The translations under genes were made by a program, and so were the position numbers. The notes under the pieces were generated by a model. That model was not told the origin of the DNA, searched no databases, and saw nothing but the letters and a program-made list of their open reading frames with translations. Below, in pieces: positions 35,757 through 47,283 of a stretch of 64,000 nucleotides of DNA; positions within the stretch are counted from its first letter, which is position 1, and every line of letters begins with the position of its first letter. The stretch lies in the NCBI RefSeq assembly GCF_000379965.1, contig NZ_KB904331.1, positions 1 through 64,000 on the forward strand. Direction: 5' to 3'. The stretch comes from Hoylesella nanceiensis DSM 19126 = JCM 15639. GTDB lineage: Bacteria > Bacteroidota > Bacteroidia > Bacteroidales > Bacteroidaceae.

Positions 35757-35844
35757 GCATCACTTTTACATTTAAATAGCATTGAGTTTACACCCTAAAA
35801 ACAATGCTTTTACAAGCTAATTACATTGAGATTAAAAACAAAAA
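35757..35844. repeat. 22-bp repeat array e (4 units)
   Basis: Units start at 35757, 35779, 35801 and 35823, exactly 22 apart. The first, second and third read GCATCACTTTTA, GCATTGAGTTTA and ACAATGCTTTTA in the core. The array lies between two divergent genes. The flanks 35404-35756 and 35845-35925 hold nothing else I can name. Confidence 0.9.
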
Positions 35845-35925
35845 GATGAACCTTAAAATTGCACATATAAAACCATCAAAATGCATTTTTATCGAAACAA
35901 AGTTATAAAGGCACATATTTTTTAT

Positions 35926-35933
35926 TAATTTTG
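35926..35933 (+). promoter_or_regulatory. Promoter -7 box of the pantothenate kinase gene
   Basis: TAatTTTG at 35926-35933, predicting a start near 35940 and a leader of about 77 nt. The -33 half is not evident. Confidence 0.5.
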
Positions 35934-36016
35934 CAAGCGTATCGGCTCAAATACAGCTGATTTTCAATCATTAAAAGAAAAATAATTCGAAATAATAATC
36001 ATAGCATCAACACACA

Positions 36017-36853
36017 ATGAGTATCATAATTGGAATAGATGTTGGTATTAGTACCACCAAAATTGTTGGTATCAATAAAGATGGAAAGGTCATTTCTCCG
36101 ATACGAATAAAGGCCACCGACCCTGTAACTTCATTATACGGAGCCTTTGGAAAGTATCTTCACGACAACAAGATAAAGCTTACCGACGTGGCAAGAGTCA
36201 TGCTCACTGGCGTTGGATCGGCATATATCGACAACCCAATATACGGACTTCCTACCACAAAGGCGGAGGAGTTTATTGCCGACGGATTAGGAGCTAAATA
36301 TCAAACCAACATCGATAGCATGATAGTTGTAAGCATGGGAACAGGTACTTCGCTTGTTCAATGCGACAAAGAAGGCATCAGACACATTGGAGGTATAGGC
36401 ATTGGAGGCGGGACTTTACAAGGTCTTGCAAGGGTTATGCTCAAGACTGACGACATTAAACAAATTAGTTTACTGGCTGCCGAGGGTGATATTTCGAACG
36501 TAAACGTATTGATTGGCGACATTAGTCCACACGCTTTGCCTGGCTTACCTAAAAGTGCTACCGCCTCATTGTTCGGTAAAACAAAGAGTAATGCAAGTAG
36601 AGAAGACATTGCTTTGGGCATCACTTGGATGGTAATTCAAGCCATTGGCAGTAGTACTATACTCTCAAGTCTTGGCAGTGGCATTAAAGATTATGTCTTA
36701 ATCGGCAATCTTACATTGCTACCTCAATGCAAAGAGGTTTACACCTCAATGGAAAAGCTCTACAATGTGCGTTTCCACATTCCTAAACACAGCGAGTTTT
36801 GCACTGCAATAGGTGCGGCATTACAAGCTCCCGAACTAGCAATTGAAAAATAA
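36017..36853 (+). CDS. Type II pantothenate kinase-like protein
   Basis: This 278-residue ASKHA-fold kinase has the phosphate-1 loop GIDVGISTTKIVGI at its N terminus. It also has VSMGTGTSLVQCDKEGIRHIGGIGIGGGTLQGL (phosphate-2 and substrate region) and the adenosine loop VLIGNLTLLPQCKEV. These match type II pantothenate kinases (eukaryote and Staphylococcus type), which phosphorylate pantothenate in the first step of CoA synthesis. A type III enzyme may exist elsewhere in the genome, so whether this is the main kinase is not known. It is a single gene with its own terminator. Confidence 0.8.
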   Translation: MSIIIGIDVGISTTKIVGINKDGKVISPIRIKATDPVTSLYGAFGKYLHDNKIKLTDVARVMLTGVGSAYIDNPIYGLPTTKAEEFIADGLGAKYQTNIDSMIVVSMGTGTSLVQCDKEGIRHIGGIGIGGGTLQGLARVMLKTDDIKQISLLAAEGDISNVNVLIGDISPHALPGLPKSATASLFGKTKSNASREDIALGITWMVIQAIGSSTILSSLGSGIKDYVLIGNLTLLPQCKEVYTSMEKLYNVRFHIPKHSEFCTAIGAALQAPELAIEK

Positions 36854-36866
36854 ATAACAATAAAAT

Positions 36867-36910
36867 AAGAGCTATTGGCAAATCCATTCACCAATAGCTC
36901 TTTTCTTTTT
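36867..36910. terminator. Bidirectional terminator between pantothenate kinase and ligA
   Basis: AAGAGCTATTGG (36867-36878) and CCAATAGCTCTT (36891-36902) are perfect 12-base arms followed by TTCTTTTT, in a convergent gap. Confidence 0.85.
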
Positions 36911-36948
36911 ATCTAATTCATTCTATCTCATTCAGAATGAAAAGCATT

Positions 36949-38961
<2,013 letters not shown>

Positions 38962-39126
38962 CTATTGCTATGTTTATTTAAAAGAAAAATTCATGAATAG
39001 AAGTGGAACGAATGCCTTATAGTTTTTCAACCACAAGCATTTCTGCCCTCCTACTCATGAATCTACAAAAATAGTAATTCTTTTTTAATTCTTCAAAGAA
39101 TGAAGAACTAAGCTCGAATATTTATC

Positions 39127-39864
39127 TTAGAAAGTCCATTTTGCTGCAATTGTTGGAATTGCATAGAACTTATTGTTCATTCCTTTGTTGTTATATACGA
39201 AGTTGTTGCTGATCTCTACCTCTGTACCAAGGCTCAAGTTAACATCTTTCATACCTTTTAATGTATTCAAGTTGAACCAGAACTGTGGCTCAGAAATTAA
39301 GATTAGCTTGCCATTTACGTTCTTATCATACCATAAATCGCAGAAACCATTGAATGTACAAAGGTTGTTTGCAAAGGTAAGTCCCCATACTTCTGTTAAT
39401 TGGAAACCGCTAAATGGACGAGCAAGTCCTTGACCTTTGAAGTAATATTTATACATTAATTGGATTGAGAAGTTCTTTTTAAAGTCGCTACTTACCCAAT
39501 TCCAAGCTCCACCTGCTAAGAAAGCGTGTTGATAACGTGCAGTATATGTTAGGTCTTTGTTTGATCCTAAACCACCATTATACTCGATATGAGCAGCCCA
39601 TTGCTTGTTTTTTGAAAGGTTAAACTCACGTGCAATTTCCCAATAAGCACCCTTAACACCATCACGATGATAGTCCATATCAGTAAACAAGAAGGTACTT
39701 CCCCACTTATCTAACTTGAACATCTCTATAGTTGTTGTAACAGTTTGGCGGTCGGTGATGTCTTTATACAATGCACGACCTAAGTCATAATGTAACTGAA
39801 CGTTTTGTGCTCCAGCGCAAATACTTGTTATAAGCATTGCAGCAGATAGTAATAATTTTTTCAT
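39127..39864 (-). CDS. DUF5020 family outer-membrane protein (Tsx-like)
   Basis: This 245-residue protein has a signal peptide (cut after GAQ). The mature part reads as a 12-strand barrel with conserved MFKLDKWGSTFLFTDMDY near its start and a terminal phenylalanine (AAKWTF). The family is related in shape to the nucleoside channel Tsx. Transport of nucleosides is possible but not shown. A TActTTTG box on the minus strand (39904-39897) lies 33 bases upstream. Confidence 0.8.
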   Translation of the reverse strand: MKKLLLSAAMLITSICAGAQNVQLHYDLGRALYKDITDRQTVTTTIEMFKLDKWGSTFLFTDMDYHRDGVKGAYWEIAREFNLSKNKQWAAHIEYNGGLGSNKDLTYTARYQHAFLAGGAWNWVSSDFKKNFSIQLMYKYYFKGQGLARPFSGFQLTEVWGLTFANNLCTFNGFCDLWYDKNVNGKLILISEPQFWFNLNTLKGMKDVNLSLGTEVEISNNFVYNNKGMNNKFYAIPTIAAKWTF

Positions 39865-40118
39865 AAATTAATTATTGATAAGATATAATGATGCGCAAAA
39901 GTAGTCATTTTTATTGAATTCATTACATAACATGTTGTTAAATTCGTAATTAGGCCATATTCTTGTTCTTAATCAAGATTTGCAATTCACATCTTATTTC
40001 ACATTTATTATCACTCCAAGCAGAGTTTTTTCTACTTATACATTATTATATATGAAGCTTCGTAGAGCCTTTTTCATTCTTTTTCTGATCCTTTTTAAGC
40101 TAAAAGAGGGATCGTTTT

Positions 40119-40184
40119 CCTTACTTTTGACACCTTAAAAGCAATCTAAACCTATTGTTTTCTGCATTTTATTGCAAAGAAGAC
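40119..40184. repeat. 22-bp repeat array f (degenerate)
   Basis: One clear unit boundary (TTTTGACACCTTAAAAGCAA around 40125-40144), and the next two segments of 22 bases match the core poorly. It is listed because its sequence and place (between divergent DUF5020 and trmD) fit the other arrays. From 39905 to 40118 I see nothing else. Confidence 0.45.
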
Positions 40185-40219
40185 GGGCTATTAATTAAGT
40201 GCAAATAAAAAACATTTTG

Positions 40220-40227
40220 TAACTTTG
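40220..40227 (+). promoter_or_regulatory. Promoter -7 box of trmD, nearly leaderless
   Basis: TAacTTTG at 40220-40227 predicts initiation at about 40232-40235, directly before the ATG at 40236. The mRNA would have almost no leader. The -33 half is not clear. Confidence 0.6.
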
Positions 40228-40235
40228 TGCCCATT

Positions 40236-40910
40236 ATGAGAATAGATATTATCACCGTTTTACCTGAAATGCTCACAGGATTTACACAAGAATCGATTCT
40301 TGCAAGAGCACAAAAAAAAGGATTGGCAGAGATTCATTTGCACAATCTTCGTGATTATTCTACCAATAAACACAGAAAGGTAGACGACTATTCTTATGGT
40401 GGTTTCCCTGGAATGGTGATGACTTGCGAGCCTATCGACAGATGTATTTCGGCATTAAAAGCAGAAAGACACTATGATGAAGTGATATTTACAACACCTG
40501 ATGGCGAGCAATTTAACCAGCCAATGGCAAACGAATTGTCGATGAAAGAAAACATTATCATTCTTTGTGGACACTATAAAGGTATCGACCAACGTATCAG
40601 AGAGCATCTTATTACAAAGGAAATTTCTGTAGGCGACTTTGTTCTTACAGGCGGAGAGCTACCTGCTGCCATCATTGCAGATGCGGTTATTCGTATTGTT
40701 CCTGGTGTTATTGGGGACGAACAAAGTGCTCTTTCTGATAGTTTTCAAGACAACTTGTTGTCTGCTCCGATATATACTCGTCCCGCAGATTATAAAGGTT
40801 GGAAGGTACCTGAAATCCTTTTAAGCGGAAATGAGGCTAAAATAAAAGCCTGGGAGCTTGAACAAGCACAGGAAAGAACCCAACGTTTGCGTCCTAACTT
40901 ACTAAAATAA
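40236..40910 (+). CDS. trmD: tRNA (guanine-N1)-methyltransferase TrmD
   Basis: This 224-residue SPOUT methyltransferase makes m1G37 in tRNAs to prevent frameshifting. The start is ATG 40236 ([13 protein letters not shown]); an upstream GTG at 40227 overlaps the promoter box and is rejected. The knotted SAM site is visible in [37 protein letters not shown] and [18 protein letters not shown], with a catalytic Asp in [15 protein letters not shown]. The C-terminal tRNA-binding domain ends in [10 protein letters not shown]. It is monocistronic here. Confidence 0.95.
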   Translation: MRIDIITVLPEMLTGFTQESILARAQKKGLAEIHLHNLRDYSTNKHRKVDDYSYGGFPGMVMTCEPIDRCISALKAERHYDEVIFTTPDGEQFNQPMANELSMKENIIILCGHYKGIDQRIREHLITKEISVGDFVLTGGELPAAIIADAVIRIVPGVIGDEQSALSDSFQDNLLSAPIYTRPADYKGWKVPEILLSGNEAKIKAWELEQAQERTQRLRPNLLK

Positions 40911-40964
40911 GGATATAACCCAAATCGAATTTGAATATATTTCAAACGATATTTGAAGATAAAG

Positions 40965-40998
40965 AAAGCGTCTTACTAACACAAGTAAGGTGCTTTTT
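40965..40998 (+). terminator. Terminator of trmD
   Basis: AAAGCGTCTTACT (40965-40977) pairs with AGTAAGGTGCTTT (40984-40996) with two G-U pairs, followed by TT and an A/T-rich region. Confidence 0.65.
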
Positions 40999-41095
40999 AG
41001 GATATATTCCCTCAAAAACAAAGGAGAATAAGAAGCTATTTCTATTCAACTCCTATTCTATTTTTCTTTTATTAAAGTGCTATGCTGTTCCAAAA

Positions 41096-41183
41096 GCATT
41101 GTTTTTGGGTGATAAAAGCAATGCAATTAGCGTGTAATAACACTGCTTTTATCATGTAATTACATTGTTATTACCCTTCATTC
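41096..41183. repeat. 22-bp repeat array g (4 units)
   Basis: Units start at 41096, 41118, 41140 and 41162. Cores read GCATTGTTTTTG, GCAATGCAATTA, ACACTGCTTTTA and ACATTGTTATTA. A fifth, weaker unit may precede at 41074. It lies between convergent genes, between the trmD terminator and the SLC13 terminator. Confidence 0.9.
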
Positions 41184-41205
41184 CCTACGAAAAAGGACAA
41201 AAAAA

Positions 41206-41248
41206 ATGAAGAGATACCCACACCAAAAGGTGCAAAATATCTCTTCAT
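41206..41248 (-). terminator. Terminator of the SLC13 transporter gene
   Basis: ATGAAGAGATA (41206-41216) and TATCTCTTCAT (41238-41248) are perfect arms with an inner CACC/GGTG pair. On the minus strand TTTTTTGTCC follows. Confidence 0.85.
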
Positions 41249-41267
41249 CTATCGTTAAATGTCTTTA

Positions 41268-42731
41268 TTAAATGATGTGCATCTTAGCCACTAAATAAAG
41301 AACTACATATCCAATAATCATTGTTAGTGCACCCATTGCACCACCAATCTTCATCATTTGTTTTTGATCTACCAAGCCAGTTGAATGTGCAATGGCATTA
41401 GGAGGAGTACTAATTGGTAAACACATCGCTGCAGAAGCGGCAATTGCAACACCAATTAAGATGGTAGCTCCACCACCAATAGCATTAAGACTGTTGCCCA
41501 TTCCCTTACAAACAACTGCTAAGATTGGCACTAAAAGAGCTGCTGTAGCTGTGTTTGAAATGAAGTTTGAAAGTGTGTAGCAAACAAGTCCTGAGATAAC
41601 AAGAATAACAACAGGATGCCATTTATCGAAAGTAATGTTCTGAATAACATTCTCTGCCAATCCAGATTCATTCAAAGCAAGTCCTAAAGTAAATCCACCT
41701 GCAACCATCCAGATAACACTCCAGTTGATGTTTTGTAGGTCTTTTGCTGTCACTACGCCTGTAACTGCGAACACAGTGATAGGCAACATTGCCACAGTAT
41801 TAGCACCAATTCCTGTTACTTTGTCGAGAAGCCACAATAAAACAGTACAAATAAAGGTTACAGAAACAACAACTGAACGCCAGTTACGTTGCACTTTACC
41901 TTCGATATGCAATTCAATTGTCTTTTGTTTAAAAGGGAAAAAGGTTTTAAGAAGATACCAACCTATCAATAAAAGCACGATGGTTAGAGGCATCATAAAT
42001 AGTAACCAGTCGCCAAAACCAATTCCTGCATTAAGGCCATTCACGTCATTTAGATACTTAAGAGCAATTGCATTGGGAGGAGTTCCAATGGGAGTACCCA
42101 TTCCACCGATGTTAGCTGCAACCGGAATACCTAGAGTTAAGGCGATACGTCCTTTGCCTTCAGGTGGAAGAGCTTTGAAAACTGGAGTCAAGAACGTAAG
42201 AGTCATAATCGCAGTTGCTGTATTTGATAGGAACATCGAGAAGACTCCGGTAATCAAAATGAATCCTAATAGCACATTTTCCGATTTGTTTCCAAATGGT
42301 TTTAATAAGGTTCTGGCCAGCAATACATCAAGACCTGCCTTGCTTGCAGCGATTGCAAGGATGAAACCTCCTAAGAAAAGAATAATAATTGGGTCGGCAA
42401 ATGTAGCCATAATATCTTCATGATTGATGAGTTCTTGCTTCTCAAAACCATCTCGCATGAATTTAAATGCATTATCAGAAATCGTAAAAAGCATAATACC
42501 TATTACCGAAACAGAAGTGGCCCACGACGGTATTGCTTCAGTAATCCATAGTATTGTTGCGAAAGCAAAGATGGCAATAACACGTCGTTGAATAACAGTT
42601 AGACCTTCAATGCCATAATAATCGAGTGGAAGGTTCCACAAAATTAAAGTAATGAGAACTGCAACTGCAAAGAGAATACACTTCTTTAAGTTGAAACTTC
42701 CCGATAAAACGTTTTGTTCTTGGTTTGACAT
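41268..42731 (-). CDS. SLC13/DASS-family sodium-coupled anion symporter
   Basis: This 487-residue inner-membrane protein has about 11-12 hydrophobic segments. The two SNT substrate and sodium motifs of divalent-anion sodium symporters are present (LSNTATAIMTL near residue 167 and ISNTATAALLV near residue 390), each followed by a proline-rich loop (GTPIGTPPNAIAL and PISTPPNAIAH). It imports dicarboxylates such as succinate, fumarate or malate, or possibly sulfate. The sequence does not decide which. It has its own promoter and terminator. Confidence 0.92.
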   Translation of the reverse strand: MSNQEQNVLSGSFNLKKCILFAVAVLITLILWNLPLDYYGIEGLTVIQRRVIAIFAFATILWITEAIPSWATSVSVIGIMLFTISDNAFKFMRDGFEKQELINHEDIMATFADPIIILFLGGFILAIAASKAGLDVLLARTLLKPFGNKSENVLLGFILITGVFSMFLSNTATAIMTLTFLTPVFKALPPEGKGRIALTLGIPVAANIGGMGTPIGTPPNAIALKYLNDVNGLNAGIGFGDWLLFMMPLTIVLLLIGWYLLKTFFPFKQKTIELHIEGKVQRNWRSVVVSVTFICTVLLWLLDKVTGIGANTVAMLPITVFAVTGVVTAKDLQNINWSVIWMVAGGFTLGLALNESGLAENVIQNITFDKWHPVVILVISGLVCYTLSNFISNTATAALLVPILAVVCKGMGNSLNAIGGGATILIGVAIAASAAMCLPISTPPNAIAHSTGLVDQKQMMKIGGAMGALTMIIGYVVLYLVAKMHII

Positions 42732-42886
42732 ACTTGTAGAATTTAAAAGGTTTGTTTCTAATAAATGATTTAATTAGAATTTAGGTTGATTATTAATTTA
42801 TTTATATTGTTAATTTAATCGCTCTGCAATAACCGACGAACAGCAATGCAAAGACAATTTTAATTATTCTATTGTTTAGGCTCACA

Positions 42887-42918
42887 CAAAGATAATAGAT
42901 AATATTAAAAACGCCAAA
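42887..42918 (-). promoter_or_regulatory. Promoter of the SLC13 transporter gene
   Basis: On the minus strand TTTG (42918-42915), exactly 20 bases, then TAtcTTTG (42894-42887). The leader would be about 150 nt. No strong structure is seen in it. Confidence 0.8.
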
Positions 42919-43059
42919 AGAATAATAAAAGAATTATTTTCGCATCCTTATCTATCTGTTAAAGAATATTATTTCTGACCGTTTTTTGCCCATTCTTTTG
43001 GGTAATTTAAAACAGAAAGTAAAAAAGAAGCATTTTATTTACTTTTTTTTAGATTAGTG

Positions 43060-43091
43060 TTTGGTTTTTAAATCGCATTTTTGTAATTTTG
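43060..43091 (+). promoter_or_regulatory. Promoter of the GldB-like gene
   Basis: TTTG (43060-43063), exactly 20 bases, then TAatTTTG (43084-43091). The predicted start is near 43098. This excludes the TTG at 43089 as the translation start. Confidence 0.8.
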
Positions 43092-43121
43092 TATCGTTAT
43101 AAATTACTTTATCAAATCGTT

Positions 43122-43922
43122 GTGAGAAATCTTCTCTATATTTTGCTATTATGCATTATTGGTTTGTCTTCTTGTAACCTAAAGGTAGGTGACAGCAGTA
43201 AAGAAGATAAACATTTGTTGGTTGAAGCCAAGCGCTTTGACCAGCTAGAGAGCCGTTATCTCACTACAGGAGACTTCTCTGCATTGCAGAATATGCGAAC
43301 AGAATATCCACAAGAAACCCGTGCTTTGATTGAAGATGTTTTGGAATTGGGTGATATTGATGAAGTAGGAATCAATAGTAAGCTATTAAAATTCTATCAA
43401 GATACGCTTCTTCAACATGTAATTGCAGACATAGAAGAGCAATATAGCGACTTTTCTGATATCAATTCAGAATTGTCTTCTGCCTTTAAAAGAATGCAAA
43501 AGCTTCTTCCTGGCATTGACATTCCAGAGATATATACACAAATTGGCGCCTTTAATCAAAGCATAATTGTAAACAGAAACGCTATAGGTATCTCCTTAGA
43601 TAAATACCTTGGAAGTGAATATCCATTGTATAAGAAATTTTATACCGCTGCACAAAGAGAGACAATGAATAGAAGTTATATCGCAGCAGATTGTCTACAC
43701 TTCTATTTAATGAGTCTTTTCCCATGCTCAAAAGAGCAAAGTGACAATCTAATTGAAACTGGATTGCATGCAGCAGCAGTGATGTGGGTGACCAATACCA
43801 TATTAAATAAAGAAATGTTTACGACCAAAGAGGTTCAATTGATTGGTAGTTTTATGGCAAAACACCCAGAAATAACAATAAAAGAGTTATTACAATATAA
43901 GCATTATAGAACGCTATTATAA
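43122..43922 (+). CDS. GldB-like lipoprotein
   Basis: This 266-residue protein starts at GTG 43122, which gives a good lipoprotein signal (MRNLLYILLLCIIGLSSC, Cys 18). The mature part resembles GldB: VEAKRFDQLESRYLTTGDF, YTQIGAFNQSIIVNRNAIGISLDKYLGSEYPLYKKFY and RSYIAADCLHFYLMSLFP. GldB was found as a gliding lipoprotein in Flavobacterium, but homologues occur in non-motile Bacteroidetes where a link to the type IX secretion system is possible. A T9SS cargo is encoded at 51048. Assignment is moderate. Confidence 0.7.
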   Translation: MRNLLYILLLCIIGLSSCNLKVGDSSKEDKHLLVEAKRFDQLESRYLTTGDFSALQNMRTEYPQETRALIEDVLELGDIDEVGINSKLLKFYQDTLLQHVIADIEEQYSDFSDINSELSSAFKRMQKLLPGIDIPEIYTQIGAFNQSIIVNRNAIGISLDKYLGSEYPLYKKFYTAAQRETMNRSYIAADCLHFYLMSLFPCSKEQSDNLIETGLHAAAVMWVTNTILNKEMFTTKEVQLIGSFMAKHPEITIKELLQYKHYRTLL

Positions 43923-43945
43923 GCCTCTATAATGCCTTTTATTTT
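43901..43945. terminator. Terminator overlapping the end of the GldB-like gene
   Basis: GCATTATAGA (43901-43910) and TCTATAATGC (43926-43935) are perfect 10-base arms followed by CTTTTATTTTG. The gap to the convergent radical SAM gene is only 24 bases, so the hairpin reaches into the gldB-like coding end. Confidence 0.7.
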
Positions 43946-43946
43946 G

Positions 43947-44864
43947 CTATTTTGCTAAATCTCCCTGCTTAATATTGTGTTTTTTCAAGTAGTTTACAAG
44001 CTTATTGGTAAACTCATAGTTCTTTATTCCCCACTTAGGACCCACTAAATACTCGGGAGGAGATTGACTAACAAATCGCTCTAACACAAGATCTTTTCTC
44101 AAATACTGAATATATTGCGCAATGAGTTCAATATACTCATCAAGCGAATAAAGGTGAAAAGGCTCCTCATTCCATTCCTTTGCCAACTTAGTTCCTCTGA
44201 TAATCTGCATCTGATGTATTTTAAGTATGTCTAAAGGAAGTTGAGATATGATCTTAGCTTGTTGTATACTCTCTTGTGAATCCTCACCAGGAAGCCCTAA
44301 AATGATATGCCCTCCTGTTAATATTCCACGCTCTTTCGTCCTTTTTATCGCATCAACACTACACTCAAACGAATGTCCTCGGTTGATTCTTTCTAACGTT
44401 TTATTGTTCGTTGTCTCTATTCCATACTCCACTAATACAAACGTTTTCTTGTTCAACTCTTGTAAATAATCGAGCAATTCATCTGAAACACAATCGGGAC
44501 GGGTACCTATTACCAATCCAACAACATCGCTAACGGCTAATGCTTCTTCATACATTGCTCTCAATTTAGATGTTGGAGAATAAGTATTTGTGTAGGCTTG
44601 GAAGTATGCAAGATACTTCATTTCAGGATATTTCTTTCCAAAAAAGCGTTTTCCAGCCTCTAATTGTTCCGTAACAGAATCTCTTTTATGACAATAAGAG
44701 GGATTAAACGTCCTATTATCACAATAAGTACAGCCTCCACGAGCAATGGTTCCGTCTCTATTTGGACAAGAAAAGCCAGCATCAATGGATATTTTTTGAA
44801 CCTTAAAAGGAAACTGTTGCTTCATCCAAGACCCAAAATCATTATATAAAAAAGATGTATTCAT
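43947..44864 (-). CDS. TIGR01212/YhcC-family radical SAM protein
   Basis: This 305-residue protein has an Elp3-like radical SAM core. The iron-sulfur cluster cysteines are Cys33, Cys45 and Cys48 in FSCPNRDGTIARGGCTYCDN. SAM-binding regions include GTRPDCVSDELLDYL, VEYGIETTNNKTLERINRGH and HIILGLPGEDSQES. The family is widespread and probably modifies RNA or another macromolecule, but its reaction is not established. Length is normal and the gene is monocistronic. Confidence 0.92.
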   Translation of the reverse strand: MNTSFLYNDFGSWMKQQFPFKVQKISIDAGFSCPNRDGTIARGGCTYCDNRTFNPSYCHKRDSVTEQLEAGKRFFGKKYPEMKYLAYFQAYTNTYSPTSKLRAMYEEALAVSDVVGLVIGTRPDCVSDELLDYLQELNKKTFVLVEYGIETTNNKTLERINRGHSFECSVDAIKRTKERGILTGGHIILGLPGEDSQESIQQAKIISQLPLDILKIHQMQIIRGTKLAKEWNEEPFHLYSLDEYIELIAQYIQYLRKDLVLERFVSQSPPEYLVGPKWGIKNYEFTNKLVNYLKKHNIKQGDLAK

Positions 44865-44997
44865 TTGAAAAATCGAATCTTATTAAAAATAAATAGCCCA
44901 TTACTCTCCATTGGGTTGATGTGCACTTATAAACCAAGAAAATAACATTATTCCTATGAATTCTATGACAGTGCGAGCAAAACCATTGGTAATAGCC

Positions 44998-45029
44998 TTT
45001 GCAAAAGTAAACAAATTTACTTAACTTTG
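44998..45029 (+). promoter_or_regulatory. Promoter of the dipeptidyl peptidase IV gene
   Basis: TTTG (44998-45001), exactly 20 bases, then TAacTTTG (45022-45029). It gives a leader of about 22 nt. Confidence 0.8.
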
Positions 45030-45057
45030 TGGCAAAGAACATACTAAAAGATACACA

Positions 45058-47262
45058 ATGAGAAAGATTTGGACCCTTCTTACTGCATTCACAATGATGT
45101 TTAGCGTTGCCAATGCAGGTGATAAAATCACTATAAAGTCGATTACGAATGGTGATTTCGCAGCTGAAATGATGCAAGGAATGAATCCTATTGCAGGCAC
45201 AGACCAATTTACTCGCATCAGTAGTGACGGCCAACAAGTTTTACAATGCTCGTTTAAAACAGGACAAACAACAGCTGTTTTGTTCGATATTTCAAAGACT
45301 ATAGGTGAAAAAATCGATGGATTTGACGGCTATATAATGTCTCCTGATGGCAAAAGAATGCTCATTCAAACCAAAACAGAACACATCTACCGTCGCTCAT
45401 TCAAAGCAACTTATTATATATATACCATTGCTTCTACTAAATTAGAAAAGCTTTCAGATGGCGATAAGCAACAAGTTCCAACATGGTCACCCGACGGAAA
45501 CCTCGTAGCTTTTGTGAGAAACAACAACATTTTCTTAGTAAAACTATTATATGACAATGCAGAAAGTGCTGTAACAACAGACGGAAAGCCAAACGAAATC
45601 ATTAATGGTATCCCCGATTGGGTAAACGAAGAGGAGTTCAGTCACAACAAAGCACTTGTGTTTAGTGCAGATGCTTCAATGCTTGTGTGGGTGAAATACG
45701 ACGAAAAGGCAGTGAAAGAGTATTCTATTCAGATGTTTAAAGGTTCCCACCCTACATTCAACTCTTATGCAGACTACCCTGGGTTAGATTCTTATAAATA
45801 TCCTAAAGCAGGCTTTGATAATGCAATTGTGTCGCTATGGAGCTTCGATATAAAGGCTAAAAGAACCCAAAAGATGCAACTCCCACTATCTGCCGACAGC
45901 TATATTCCACGCTTAAAGGCTACAAACGATGCAAACCAAGTAATTGCATTCACCATGAATCGCCATCAAGACGAATTGTGTTTATATTCTGTTAATCCTC
46001 GAAGTACTGTAACACAGCTACTTATAAAGGAAACATCTCCTAAGTATATTAAAGAAGAAGCCATTGGAAATATATTGATAACTCCTAACAATATATTGAT
46101 TCCTAACGACAAAGAGGGAGCAATGAACTTGTATCTTTACTCTCGAAATGGCCAACTTATCCGCAAGATAGGCAATAACAACACCGTTATTACTGATGTT
46201 TACGGAATCAACGATGCAACAGGTGAAGTGTATTATCAAGCAGCTTTGCCCACACCTCACGACAGAAAGGTATTCGTTAGCAAGAAGAATGGATCGGTAG
46301 AAGAGCTCACTAAGCAAGAAGGATGGAACCAAGCACGCTTCTCTGGCGACTTTAAATACTTCTTAAATACATGGAGTAACTATAACACTCCTTTTATTTT
46401 CACTATCAGAGACAATCAAGGTAAGGTGCTATCTACCCCTATTAATAACGAAAAGCTAAAGAATAAGATTGCAAACTATGATTGGGCAAAACGTGAAGCC
46501 TTTACATTTACCACCTCAGAAGGTATTCAATTAGATGGTTGGATGATGAAACCACTTAACTTTAACCCTGCAAAACGATATCCTGTTGTACTCTTTCAAT
46601 ACAGCGGACCAGGCAGTCAACAAGTCATTAACTCATGGAATGCAGGCTCAATGGGTCAAGGTGGAGCCTTTGATGCATACCTTGCGCAAAACGATATCAT
46701 TGTGGTTTGTGTAGACGGACGTGGTACTGGCGGTAGAGAGGCTGCCTTTGAAAAGGCTACTTACTTACAATTAGGAAAATTAGAAGCAAAAGATCAAGTT
46801 GAAACCGCATTGTGGTTAGGAAAACAATCGTATGTAGATAAAGACAAAATTGGCATTTGGGGATGGAGTTTTGGAGGCTTTAATACTTTAATGAGCATGA
46901 GCGAAGGTCGCAAAATGTTTAAAGCTGGCGTTGCAGTTGCAGCTCCAACCGATTGGAAGTTCTATGACACTATCTACACAGAGAGATATATGAGAACTCC
47001 AAAAGAGAACCCAGATGGTTATAAAGATAATCCTATTAGTCGTGTAAATCAGTTAGAAGGCGCATTATTGCTATGCCATGGCACCGCAGATGATAATGTT
47101 CATGTACAAAATGCCTATGAATATTCAGAAGCATTGGTGCAAGCAGACAAAGACTTTAAAGAGCTTTACTACACCAATAGAAACCATTCTATCTACGGAG
47201 GAAACACTCGTAACCACCTACTTAGACAAATTTCAAACTTCTTTATCAATGAGTTGAAATAA
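45058..47262 (+). CDS. dpp4: Dipeptidyl peptidase IV (S9B)
   Basis: This 734-residue protein has a signal peptide (MRKIWTLLTAFTMMFSVANA). It has an eight-bladed propeller domain and a C-terminal hydrolase domain. The triad is Ser604 (WGWSFGG), Asp678 (HGTADDNV) and His710 (NRNHSIYGG). The paired Glu loop that binds the free N terminus of substrates is present (GIPDWVNEEEFS, residues 184-195). This makes DPPIV specificity (release of X-Pro and X-Ala dipeptides) likely. Porphyromonas and Prevotella use such enzymes to live on peptides, which the peptide importer operon at 11317-21472 complements. Confidence 0.93.
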   Translation: MRKIWTLLTAFTMMFSVANAGDKITIKSITNGDFAAEMMQGMNPIAGTDQFTRISSDGQQVLQCSFKTGQTTAVLFDISKTIGEKIDGFDGYIMSPDGKRMLIQTKTEHIYRRSFKATYYIYTIASTKLEKLSDGDKQQVPTWSPDGNLVAFVRNNNIFLVKLLYDNAESAVTTDGKPNEIINGIPDWVNEEEFSHNKALVFSADASMLVWVKYDEKAVKEYSIQMFKGSHPTFNSYADYPGLDSYKYPKAGFDNAIVSLWSFDIKAKRTQKMQLPLSADSYIPRLKATNDANQVIAFTMNRHQDELCLYSVNPRSTVTQLLIKETSPKYIKEEAIGNILITPNNILIPNDKEGAMNLYLYSRNGQLIRKIGNNNTVITDVYGINDATGEVYYQAALPTPHDRKVFVSKKNGSVEELTKQEGWNQARFSGDFKYFLNTWSNYNTPFIFTIRDNQGKVLSTPINNEKLKNKIANYDWAKREAFTFTTSEGIQLDGWMMKPLNFNPAKRYPVVLFQYSGPGSQQVINSWNAGSMGQGGAFDAYLAQNDIIVVCVDGRGTGGREAAFEKATYLQLGKLEAKDQVETALWLGKQSYVDKDKIGIWGWSFGGFNTLMSMSEGRKMFKAGVAVAAPTDWKFYDTIYTERYMRTPKENPDGYKDNPISRVNQLEGALLLCHGTADDNVHVQNAYEYSEALVQADKDFKELYYTNRNHSIYGGNTRNHLLRQISNFFINELK

Positions 47263-47283
47263 AGAAGACTACAATAATAAAAC

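Noticed and set aside
40931-41137. 68-residue frame after trmD
   Set aside because: It overlaps the trmD terminator and repeat array g, and shows no protein-like features.
43089-43121. TTG start for the GldB-like gene
   Set aside because: It lies in the TAatTTTG box; GTG 43122 gives a proper lipoprotein signal.
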